This document shows, piece by piece, positions 41,044 through 49,029 of a stretch of 54,701 nucleotides of DNA (position 1 is its first letter; the number at the start of each line of letters is the position of its first letter). Under the pieces are notes generated by a model that saw only the letters and a program-made list of their open reading frames with translations, was not told where the DNA came from and searched no databases. The position numbers and the translations under genes were made by a program. This DNA comes from an uncultured Lachnospiraceae bacterium (lineage in GTDB: Bacteria > Bacillota > Clostridia > Lachnospirales > Lachnospiraceae), in assembly GCA_910587895.1 (NCBI GenBank), contig CAJUOE010000053.1, forward strand, positions 1 through 54,701. Reading direction: 5' to 3'.

Positions 41044-41072
41044 ATTATAGCAAACATTTGTTCGCACTGCAA
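41044..41072 (-). promoter_or_regulatory. Methyltransferase promoter with a palindrome in its spacer
   Basis: On the minus strand TTGCAG (41067-41072), 17 bp, TATAAT (41044-41049). The spacer is almost filled by the imperfect 16-bp palindrome GCAAACATTTGTTCGC (41050-41065). A second one, AACAT-N4-ATGTT (41019-41032), lies at the expected start of the transcript. Such sites would allow feedback control by the methyltransferase or another protein. Confidence 0.7.
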
Positions 41073-41077
41073 TATTT

Positions 41078-42013
41078 TTATTTCTTTTTTTCTAGGTAAT
41101 CGTAAAATTGTTTTTTCCATTCATTTAAATCGTACCAGCAGCAGCCAACACACCCTGTCTCATCGGCTTTTGATGTCCCTCTCCATTGTTCATCACCCTC
41201 ATAAAACCACTTAATACCAAAGAAATCTCCCCGTACTCCATCAGAAACACATTTCTTGCAATATCTTTCCTTTTGAAGATTTGTTTGGTTTGTCAGGAGT
41301 TGGAATTTCTTCTTTATCTCCTCTTCCGGCATTGTGGTTTCATTAACTGTCTCTCCATTAACCCATCGAGAAGATGGAAACTTATGGTCGATAATCAATT
41401 CTGAGGCCTTTTGTGGGGAATCAAGGCACGCATCTCGCAACGGCAATACGGATTTGATCTTATTTTGAAGGCTAACGGAAATGGAAAATCGTTTCTCATT
41501 ATTTGCGGCTTTTCTTGGCAATCTGATTAAGAGGTCAAAAAATTCTTTTTTGCCGCACGTAGGGCAATCTCTTTTCATTGTTGCGATATAATATCCGCTT
41601 TCCCGCAATTTTTTTATCCGAGCTCCCGCTTGTGGGTTAGCCTGTGGAACTGGTCCGCATTTTCTGCATTGCCATTTTGTCATGGCATCGTTTCCATTTA
41701 AAGCGTCAAATACAGCTTGTGTATCAAATGCCTGTCTGTTTTCCCAGTATTGACGTTGTTCATTTTGCCATACATGATTCTTTCCGGGATCTAGTTCTGT
41801 ATAACAATATAATACCCATTCTTTTACATCATCATATGTAAGGGGAATATTGGTTCCTTGATATTTCGACTTAATTGGCACACAACCATTCCATGTTTTT
41901 GCATGATATCTAAATGTTACGCCCAAATAGTAATCTTCCATACCGTGTATTTGAAATAATTGGCCTGTCTTTATATTGGGATTGATCTTTTTATTTTCAA
42001 ATTCGTATACCAT
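41078..42013 (-). CDS. Putative type II restriction endonuclease with HNH-like core
   Basis: A 311-residue protein encoded just before the methyltransferase. A zinc ribbon (CRKCG ... CPTCGKKEFF, ~115-160) is followed by an HNH-like site: ELIIDHKFPSSRW (~211-223), then LLTNQTNLQKERYCKKC (~245-262) with the Asn and the third part, and a final GCVGCCWYD. This suggests a beta-beta-alpha-metal nuclease held by zinc. Pairing with a cytosine methyltransferase makes a restriction role likely; I cannot name a known enzyme or its site. AAGGGG and AAAAGG precede the ATG. Base composition is AT-richer than the flanking operons. Confidence 0.75.
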   Translation of the reverse strand: MVYEFENKKINPNIKTGQLFQIHGMEDYYLGVTFRYHAKTWNGCVPIKSKYQGTNIPLTYDDVKEWVLYCYTELDPGKNHVWQNEQRQYWENRQAFDTQAVFDALNGNDAMTKWQCRKCGPVPQANPQAGARIKKLRESGYYIATMKRDCPTCGKKEFFDLLIRLPRKAANNEKRFSISVSLQNKIKSVLPLRDACLDSPQKASELIIDHKFPSSRWVNGETVNETTMPEEEIKKKFQLLTNQTNLQKERYCKKCVSDGVRGDFFGIKWFYEGDEQWRGTSKADETGCVGCCWYDLNEWKKQFYDYLEKKK

Positions 42014-42050
42014 CCTTTTCCCCTTCTTTCGCTAATAATAACCTATGCTT

Positions 42051-42079
42051 ATCATATCAAAAGAAGGCAAAGATTACAA
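42051..42079 (-). promoter_or_regulatory. Promoter of the restriction endonuclease gene
   Basis: On the minus strand TTGTAA (42074-42079), 17 bp, TATGAT (42051-42056). The divergent two-component operon starts 88 bp away; its best -10 is TACAAT at 42132-42137, with no good -35. Confidence 0.6.
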
Positions 42080-42166
42080 GATTTAAAAAAGTTGTCAAAA
42101 TTTCCCCTGTTATTATGTTGTATGTTCGTGGTACAATGAACAAATAAGAAAATTGGAGGTTTTGCA

Positions 42167-42823
42167 ATGAAAGTCCTGATTGTGGAAGACGACGCATCCA
42201 TAGCAAATTTAATCAAGGTCAACCTGGCGGCTGCGGGATATGAATGCACCTGTGCCTCGGATGGCAGGGAAGGGGCGGATTACATAGAAAAAGTAAATTA
42301 CGATTTAATTCTTTTGGATATCATGCTGCCGGAGGTTGACGGTTATGAGCTGCTGGAATACGTGAAACCGATGGGTACGCCGGTCATTTTCCTGACGGCG
42401 AAAGGCGGGGTGGAGGATCGAATCAGGGGGTTGAAGCTTGGTGCGGACGACTACATCGTCAAACCGTTTCAGGTCGGGGAGCTGCTTGCCCGTGTGGAGG
42501 CGCTGCTTCGAAGGTGCCATAAAGGAAATGAGAAGCTGACCTTTCTCAATGTGGAGCTTGACATGGATTCCAGGACAGTTGCGAAAGGCGGGCAGCCGGT
42601 GGAGCTTACGGTGAAGGAATTCAACTTACTGGCGGAGCTGATACGGAATAAGAATATCGCCCTGTACCGTGACAGGCTGTATGAGAAGGTATGGGGGGAG
42701 CCGTATATGGGAAATACGCGTACGCTGGATTCCCATATCCAGCGCCTCAGGCGGAAACTGGGCTGGGAGGATTATATTAAGACGGTATTTCGCATTGGAT
42801 ACCGGCTGGAGGATGGGAAATGA
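42167..42823 (+). CDS. OmpR/PhoB-family response regulator
   Basis: A 218-residue regulator with an N-terminal receiver (acidic pair DD at 8-9, phospho-acceptor Asp51 in ILLDIMLPEVDG, Thr and Lys in FLTAKGG and VKPFQ) and a C-terminal winged helix (LTVKEFNLLAELI, RTLDSHIQRLRRKL). It presumably activates the ABC exporter genes downstream. GGAGG precedes the ATG. It overlaps the kinase gene by 4 bp. Confidence 0.94.
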   Translation: MKVLIVEDDASIANLIKVNLAAAGYECTCASDGREGADYIEKVNYDLILLDIMLPEVDGYELLEYVKPMGTPVIFLTAKGGVEDRIRGLKLGADDYIVKPFQVGELLARVEALLRRCHKGNEKLTFLNVELDMDSRTVAKGGQPVELTVKEFNLLAELIRNKNIALYRDRLYEKVWGEPYMGNTRTLDSHIQRLRRKLGWEDYIKTVFRIGYRLEDGK

Positions 42824-44313
42824 AACTGTTCCATAAAATATTTTTGTGTTTTGTCGTGGTGTTTGGCATTACCTTCCAGGCTGCGGGATTTCTGCTCATC
42901 AATTATTCCTATGAGAATGTGATGGCACAGCAGCAAAAGTCTGCATTACAGGATTATCAGTACAACCGCTATATCCTGCAGTCCATACTGTATTCAGGCG
43001 ATGATTTTTTCCTCAGAAACAAAAATAATTATGAGGCGATTCAAAGAAACTTTACAGTACCGGTAAGCCTGAGTGGAAGAGGCGATACTGACTATGAAAT
43101 TTACTATCCCGGTATAGATATGCTGGAAACGAAGGTGTGGAATGAAAAAGGCGAGATAGATCATATTACGACGTATGTCGGTGAAAAGGATGGAGAGCGC
43201 ATTTTTTTCAGTTATGCCTATAATGAAATAATTGATGAAGGGAAAGTTACTTTGCAGACATATGAAAAGGATGGGAGACATTATATTTTTGCGTTTGGTT
43301 TTGTCCGTCAGGGCGAAGGCAGGGTAAACATGATTACGCAGACAGATGTCAGCGCCGCGGTAGACAGCCAGAGAAGCATGATGGTTTATTTCCAGAGGAT
43401 GTACCTGATCATATTGTGCCTCAGCTTTCCTGTTATTTTTTTTCTGACGAAGGTACTCACCTCTCCTATCCGAAAGGTGGGGGAGGCTGCAGGGAGTATT
43501 GCCGGGGGTAATTATTCGCAGAGAATCCAGACGAAAGGCAAGGATGAGATTAGCGATTTGGCGGAAGGTTTTAACGATATGGCGCAGCAGGTGGAGGATA
43601 AGATTGCGCAACTGTCGGACATGGTACGGCAGAAAGAGGACTTTACGGCAAATTTTGCCCACGAGCTGAAAACGCCGATGACTTCTGTGATTGGCTATGC
43701 CGATATGCTTTATCAGCGCGAGCTGCCGCGGGAGGAAGTAAAGAAAGCCGCTGAATATATACTGGATGAGGGGATGCGTCTGGAGGCGCTGTCCCTGAAA
43801 CTGATGGATTTGTTTGTGCTGGACAGGCAGGATTTTCTGCTGGAAGAAATGAGCGTACCGCTTATGTTTGAGAATATGCGCCAGGGAATCGAGCCGTTAT
43901 GTGAAAAGTACGGCGCCACCCTGCATATGGAGTTTGAGGAGGGCATGATCCGGGTGGATTTTGACCTGTTTAAGACGCTGATATTGAACCTTGCGGACAA
44001 TGCCGTCAAGGCGGGGAGCAAGGACCTTTGGATAAGCGGCGGGGCAGAGGAGGATTGCTACCGGATTATAATCAGGGATAATGGCCGGGGAATCCCCAGA
44101 GAAGAGCTGGGAAGGATTACAGAGGCCTTTTATATGGTGGACAAATCGCGCTCACGCAAGCAGCATGGCGCCGGGCTTGGAATGGCGCTGGCGGCGAAGA
44201 TTGCAGAGAACCATGGAGCAAAGATGGAGATAGACAGCGATGGGAAGACGGGAACGGTAATCTGCCTGACCTTCGTCCGGGCAGAAGGAGGCAGAGATGA
44301 AGAAAACATATAA
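42820..44313 (+). CDS. Sensor histidine kinase
   Basis: A 497-residue membrane kinase: TM1 (~8-28), an extracellular sensor of about 160 residues, TM2 (~190-210), a HAMP linker, DHp with His281 in FAHELKTPMTSVIG, and an ATPase domain (NLADNAVKAGS, DNGRGIP, GAGLGMALAA). It phosphorylates the regulator encoded just before it. The large outer domain shows no family I recognise. Confidence 0.93.
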   Translation: MKLFHKIFLCFVVVFGITFQAAGFLLINYSYENVMAQQQKSALQDYQYNRYILQSILYSGDDFFLRNKNNYEAIQRNFTVPVSLSGRGDTDYEIYYPGIDMLETKVWNEKGEIDHITTYVGEKDGERIFFSYAYNEIIDEGKVTLQTYEKDGRHYIFAFGFVRQGEGRVNMITQTDVSAAVDSQRSMMVYFQRMYLIILCLSFPVIFFLTKVLTSPIRKVGEAAGSIAGGNYSQRIQTKGKDEISDLAEGFNDMAQQVEDKIAQLSDMVRQKEDFTANFAHELKTPMTSVIGYADMLYQRELPREEVKKAAEYILDEGMRLEALSLKLMDLFVLDRQDFLLEEMSVPLMFENMRQGIEPLCEKYGATLHMEFEEGMIRVDFDLFKTLILNLADNAVKAGSKDLWISGGAEEDCYRIIIRDNGRGIPREELGRITEAFYMVDKSRSRKQHGAGLGMALAAKIAENHGAKMEIDSDGKTGTVICLTFVRAEGGRDEENI

Positions 44314-45112
44314 ATATACAATCATTGCCGTGTTCCTGGCAGCAGTTTTTTCTCTGGGCAGCGTGGAGGGGATGAACCTGATTTTGCACTGGCGGGAACA
44401 CCAGCTCCTATATACGGGCAGGGAAATTGTGGCGGAAAGCGTCGGTGACGGATGGCAGGAGCGGGATAATATTCCTGCGGATACGATAGTGGAGGTGATA
44501 CAGAATTGGGAAGACAGAATGACGGTTCATGCCCCGGTAAATGGGCAGCTTTCCATGCAGGATGCGGTGAAAACGGCGAAAGCGTGGCTTACGCAGATGG
44601 AGCTGGAAAGTTATGACTGGGAGAGGAACGTGGATTCCCAGATGGGTTCCGTATTTGCGACGCTTGGTACAATGGCAAAACCGGAGGAGGTGCAGGAAAA
44701 ACCATATTATAGTTTCTGGAAGGTGCAGCTTTCCAGCCGTTCCTTGGAGGCGGTCTTGTATGTGAATGCTGTAACCGCAGGAATCTGGAAGTCGGAGATT
44801 AAGATTTATGAGAGTTTGCCGGATGATATGCCATACTGGAAGTTGAGGAACTTTTTGGAGTTTAACAAGCTCACGCCCTACCATAAGGGCGCAGTGTGTA
44901 ATAAAGGAAGAACCAGGGCAGTCTGGGAGGAAGAGAACAGCCGGCTGTGCGCACGAATGGAGTTTGCACGTTATGAGGGATCCGGCTATCGAAAGGATCT
45001 GTCCGATTTCGATCGGGAGCTGGTTGATCCAAACGGGATTCAAAGAAAGAGCGTGGTAATGACCATGAGGCTGGGGGTGCGGCATGAGGCGCAGGGGAAC
45101 GAAAAACCATAG
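44297..45112 (+). CDS. Membrane-anchored accessory protein of the two-component system
   Basis: A 271-residue protein with an N-terminal hydrophobic helix (YTIIAVFLAAVFSLGSVEGM) and an outer domain without clear family. It overlaps the kinase gene by 17 bp, so it is made together with it. By position it may modulate the kinase from outside, as YycH/YycI-type proteins do elsewhere, but I see no sequence match to them. There is no lipobox. Confidence in the gene is high, in its role low. Confidence 0.75.
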   Translation: MKKTYKYTIIAVFLAAVFSLGSVEGMNLILHWREHQLLYTGREIVAESVGDGWQERDNIPADTIVEVIQNWEDRMTVHAPVNGQLSMQDAVKTAKAWLTQMELESYDWERNVDSQMGSVFATLGTMAKPEEVQEKPYYSFWKVQLSSRSLEAVLYVNAVTAGIWKSEIKIYESLPDDMPYWKLRNFLEFNKLTPYHKGAVCNKGRTRAVWEEENSRLCARMEFARYEGSGYRKDLSDFDRELVDPNGIQRKSVVMTMRLGVRHEAQGNEKP

Positions 45113-45116
45113 GTTT

Positions 45117-45143
45117 ACAATTTTACAACTTTGACACAACTTT
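45117..45143 (+). promoter_or_regulatory. Direct repeats, candidate response-regulator site
   Basis: ACAACTTTG occurs twice with 11-bp spacing (45125 and 45136), and ACAA once more at 45117. OmpR/PhoB-type regulators bind such direct repeats. They lie upstream of the ABC exporter, which follows the two-component genes. A -10-like TAAGAT is at 45170, but inside the following hairpin and without -35. Confidence 0.45.
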
Positions 45144-45159
45144 GGTGAAAGTAAGACGC

Positions 45160-45201
45160 AACACTCAGGTAAGATATTTGTATATCCTGCCTGGGTGTTT
45201 T
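45160..45201 (+). terminator. Hairpin between the two-component and ABC operons
   Basis: A 17-bp stem (45160-45176 with 45183-45199; two wobble pairs, one mismatch) followed by TTTT. It likely terminates the two-component transcript, or attenuates read-through into the exporter genes. Confidence 0.65.
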
Positions 45202-45254
45202 AATATGCGCACTCACAGGGCAGGAAATACATCAGATTGGAGAGGAAGGAGATT

Positions 45255-48200
45255 ATGAAGAAATCAATTGCTTTCAAACAAATGCTGCGCGCTCCAATGA
45301 AGACATTGTTGACGTTTTTGTTGATTGCAGCAGCTTCGTTCGCACTGTTTTCCCGCGTTACGGACTTTGCCGTCACCATGCGGGAGAATAAGGAGGTCGA
45401 AGACTTTTACCATGCCGTTGCAGGTCTCAGTAATTATGTGCCGAGCAGCTTTGTTTTTGCAGAGTCTGTCGATTCGCCGGATGGGTCAACGGGAACAAGT
45501 TATGGTTTCATGCATAAGATGGAGCAGAAACCGGAGCCGACGAAGGAACAGATGGAGGAATTTAAATCATTGCCTGGCGTGACGCTTGTAGACAGAAACT
45601 GCCTGACGGCAGGGCGTGTGGAGGACTATAAAAGGCTGGATCGTTCCTGGGGGTATCTCTTGTTTGAGGGTACATATGAAGGGTATGAGGATGAGTACAG
45701 CAATCCATCCCTTCTGCGTGACCACATCACGCTCAAATTTAACGACGTTAAGGTTCTTGGCTGTCAGGGCGGACCTGAGGTTCCGAAGTCTTTTACGATA
45801 AGGAATATTCCCCTGGGGGATACGTATTACGCGAAATCTTCCTATACCCGCGCGTATTATGAGAATCTGAAGACAGGGAGCAGATGCCTGATGCTGGCGT
45901 TAAATCAGGGAGGACGGCGTGAATCAGATGGCTATTCCGGAATCATTTGTTACCCACAGGATTGGGGCGAAGGAATTTTGCGCGTCATAGATGGCGAGCC
46001 GGAGAACTATCTGGAGACGGAATCGTTTGCCCTCCAGAAGTCCTGGCTGGACGCAATTGAACATAATCAGCATGTGTTTGACGTCGAGTATGCCTGGGAT
46101 ATGCGTACGACAGCATCGGAATCCATAATTTGTGAAGGCCGCTATTTTACGCAGGAAGATACAGACGCCTGTGTCGTAAGCGCGGAGTTTCTGGAAGAAT
46201 ATGGGCTGTCCGTTGGAGACAGCATCCGCGTGCGGCTGGGTGACCAGGTTTATCACGATTTCCTCGGAGCATTTGCGGTCACACATACAGAGGAGGAGAG
46301 GGAAGTTCTTTATCCCGGAAAGATACCGGAATATGTGAAAACCGTAGATGCTACAATTGTCGGCGCCTATACGGATCCGGATAAAAATGCGGTATACCCG
46401 ATGGATAACAATACGATTTATCTGTCATCTTCTCTCATGCCGGAGGAAATTGCAAAAATGGAGCCTGAGTTTGGCGAAATTTCACTCTTTGTCGAGGACG
46501 CCCATGATATAGAGGCGTTCCATGAGGCCGCCGAAGAGTTTGTGGAAACGGTAGGCTGTGACCTGGACTATGGAGACCGGGGATGGCTGGAAGTGAAGGA
46601 CAGCCTGCGGATGGGAGAACTGACGGCCTTTTTGACTACCTTTCTATATGTCGCAGGGGCGGTACTGGCGTTGTTCCTTGCCGTGTACCTGTATATCGGG
46701 CGCAGCAAGAAAACATACGCGATTATGCGGACTTTGGGCGTTCCCGGCAAAGCGGCGGAGCACTCTGTGATACTGCCGTTTGTGGCAGTATCTGTATTGG
46801 CTGCGCCTATTGGCGGCATAACGGGGATTTCTTATGCGCAGGGCACGGCGGCTAAGACGATTGAAAGGATGGCGGACAGCGCGCCTATAGGGTATGTTCC
46901 GAATGCGACGCTGCCGGTTGGCGTGATGCTTCTCTGCCTGCTGGCGGAATTGTTATTTGTTTCCCTGTCTGCTTATTCTTTCCTGCGCAGCATGAAGCAT
47001 ACTCCGCCGCTGGAACTTTTGCAGGAAGGTACACGGAAAAAGGCGGCTAAGAAAAAGGCGGGGCCTATAGACCTGATGGAACAGACGCCGTTAGCAAAAG
47101 CAGATTTTTCGAAACTTTCCGCTGCCGGGGAACAAATCGTGCGGGGAAGTTATGGGGCTGTACGCCATGTAACCGCCTATATCCGGCGCCATATGCGCCG
47201 CGGCATGGCAAAGACGGCAGTATCGTTAATTCTGGCAGTTGTGCTGGCAGCTGGCATTGGGACGCTCGTGCTGGCAAAGGTTACATACCGCGATGCCTAT
47301 TATCAGCAGAGTGTAAGGGGCAGGGCAACGGCGTTTTCCCTTACATCCGTAAGGGCATTGGCAAATTCGCCGTTGATCAGGGATTTATACTGTCATGACA
47401 GCTTTGCCATACGAGTAGAAGGTTCGGACAGCGATATCATCATGTCGATCAGCAACGACCTCATGCGATATATGGGAGACTGCACCGTGGATTATGCCGA
47501 AGGGTATGATATATCCGCTTTTGAAGGCACTGCACAAGTATGTCTGGTCGGAAAGGAAACGGCTGAAAAGCTTGGCGTTTCTCCCGGAGATGAGATAGGC
47601 ATCCTCTCAAGCCTGCTCTATACGATGCTTGAAAAAGGCGTATCCACAGGGGGGGACGTATCCGGATATAAGCCATATAAGGTGATAGGGATTGTAGACT
47701 CCGGGGATGCAAATATCAGCAAGGGGATTTTCACAGGAATCCGATGTGATTTGCAACGGCTGTTTTCCATGGACTTTGATGTGGCGGAATGTGAATTTGT
47801 CCTGGCGGATAACGATAAGGTGGACGAGACGGATGCTTTGCTGGAACAGGAGCGGGACAAGAGCGTCGTCTATTCCCCGGGACCGGATTACCGTATTAAT
47901 ACCGGAGGGCTTTCCAATATCCGGCGCATCCGTACCCTGCTGGATTCGCTCTTTCCCATTGCCGTTGCCGCCGCCGTGCTGATCGGGGTGTTCGGTCCAT
48001 TGCTGGTGATTTTACAATCGGCGCAGGAGGCCGCGTTTTTACGCATCCTGGGCGTTACGAAGAAACGTACCCGTTGTATGCTGGTGTTTGAACAGGTTTT
48101 CTTATGCATGGCAGGAATCATCCTTGTGGCAGCATTGTTTGTCCTCTACAGCCCGGGAATTTTTGCAGGCAGCCTTAAGACACTTGCCTTCTGCTGGGGG

Positions 48201-48293
48201 CTGTATCTGTTGGGCGGCGCCTGCGGCGCGATCGCAGCGTCGGTGCTGGTGACAAGGCATAAGGCATTGGAATTGCTACAAGTAAAGGAATAA
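45255..48293 (+). CDS. FtsX-type ABC transporter permease (first paralogue)
   Basis: A 1012-residue permease. TM1 (~17-38) is followed by an outer domain of about 420 residues, then three TM helices (~455-580, IGRSKKTYAIMRTLGVPGK in the FtsX loop), a fourth group start (~655-680), a second outer domain of about 215 residues, and three final helices (~900-1005, AAFLRILGVTKKRTRCML). Two FtsX-like halves are thus present, as in MacB/BceB-like exporters of peptides or antibiotics. ATG 45255 follows GGAAGGAG. It is clearly paralogous to the gene at 49030, and the ATPase between them probably serves both. Substrate not known. Confidence 0.9.
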   Translation: MKKSIAFKQMLRAPMKTLLTFLLIAAASFALFSRVTDFAVTMRENKEVEDFYHAVAGLSNYVPSSFVFAESVDSPDGSTGTSYGFMHKMEQKPEPTKEQMEEFKSLPGVTLVDRNCLTAGRVEDYKRLDRSWGYLLFEGTYEGYEDEYSNPSLLRDHITLKFNDVKVLGCQGGPEVPKSFTIRNIPLGDTYYAKSSYTRAYYENLKTGSRCLMLALNQGGRRESDGYSGIICYPQDWGEGILRVIDGEPENYLETESFALQKSWLDAIEHNQHVFDVEYAWDMRTTASESIICEGRYFTQEDTDACVVSAEFLEEYGLSVGDSIRVRLGDQVYHDFLGAFAVTHTEEEREVLYPGKIPEYVKTVDATIVGAYTDPDKNAVYPMDNNTIYLSSSLMPEEIAKMEPEFGEISLFVEDAHDIEAFHEAAEEFVETVGCDLDYGDRGWLEVKDSLRMGELTAFLTTFLYVAGAVLALFLAVYLYIGRSKKTYAIMRTLGVPGKAAEHSVILPFVAVSVLAAPIGGITGISYAQGTAAKTIERMADSAPIGYVPNATLPVGVMLLCLLAELLFVSLSAYSFLRSMKHTPPLELLQEGTRKKAAKKKAGPIDLMEQTPLAKADFSKLSAAGEQIVRGSYGAVRHVTAYIRRHMRRGMAKTAVSLILAVVLAAGIGTLVLAKVTYRDAYYQQSVRGRATAFSLTSVRALANSPLIRDLYCHDSFAIRVEGSDSDIIMSISNDLMRYMGDCTVDYAEGYDISAFEGTAQVCLVGKETAEKLGVSPGDEIGILSSLLYTMLEKGVSTGGDVSGYKPYKVIGIVDSGDANISKGIFTGIRCDLQRLFSMDFDVAECEFVLADNDKVDETDALLEQERDKSVVYSPGPDYRINTGGLSNIRRIRTLLDSLFPIAVAAAVLIGVFGPLLVILQSAQEAAFLRILGVTKKRTRCMLVFEQVFLCMAGIILVAALFVLYSPGIFAGSLKTLAFCWGLYLLGGACGAIAASVLVTRHKALELLQVKE

Positions 48294-48307
48294 AAAGGAG
48301 AAAATAT

Positions 48308-48973
48308 ATGGCAGCTTTAACTTTAACAAATGTATCTTATCAATATAAAAATGCACATGGGAAAGCCGTATCAGATGTTTCCTGTGCTTTCGAGGAAGGG
48401 AATGTCTATGCCATCGTGGGTCCTTCCGGCTCCGGCAAGTCCACGCTTCTGTCCCTGTTGGCGGGGCTGGACCTTCCCACAGAGGGAGAGGTGGCTTTTG
48501 ACGGCGACAGCCTTAAGGGGCTGAATCTTGACCGTTACCGCAGGGAGAGTATTTCCATGATATTCCAGGCGTTCCATTTATTTCCGCTGATGACGGTCAT
48601 GGAAAATGTCTGTTTCCCCATGGAGCTGTGCGGCGTGTCGCCAAAGGATGCAAAGCCCAGGGCAGCGGAACTTCTTGAGGGCGTAGGCATCACAAAAGAG
48701 CAGATGAACCGTTTTCCCTCCAAACTCTCCGGTGGGGAACGGCAGCGCGTGGCGATTGCCAGGAGCCTTGCCTCCAACGCGAAAATTATATTGGGCGACG
48801 AGCCGACCGGAAACCTGGACGGCGCGAATACGCAGAACATCGTTGACATCCTGTGCAGCCTTGCGCATGAGAAGGGCTACTGCGTAATCATCGTTACGCA
48901 TGACATGGAGGTTGCCGAGGCGGCGGATGTGGCGCTTAGGATGAGGGACGGAGAGCTTAGGATTGTAGAATAA
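48308..48973 (+). CDS. ABC transporter ATP-binding protein (MacB/LolD type)
   Basis: A 221-residue ATPase: Walker A GPSGSGKST, signature LSGGERQRVAIARSL, Walker B IILGDEPTGNLDG, H-loop VTHDME. The length and motifs are those of the LolD/MacB/BceA class that work with FtsX-type permeases. AAAAGGAG precedes the ATG. It lies between two large permeases, 14 bp after the first and 56 bp before the second. Confidence 0.95.
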   Translation: MAALTLTNVSYQYKNAHGKAVSDVSCAFEEGNVYAIVGPSGSGKSTLLSLLAGLDLPTEGEVAFDGDSLKGLNLDRYRRESISMIFQAFHLFPLMTVMENVCFPMELCGVSPKDAKPRAAELLEGVGITKEQMNRFPSKLSGGERQRVAIARSLASNAKIILGDEPTGNLDGANTQNIVDILCSLAHEKGYCVIIVTHDMEVAEAADVALRMRDGELRIVE

Positions 48974-49029
48974 GGCATGATGGCAGGAATTGCCGCAAAG
49001 ACCGCTTTAGAAGAAAGTGAGATGATATC

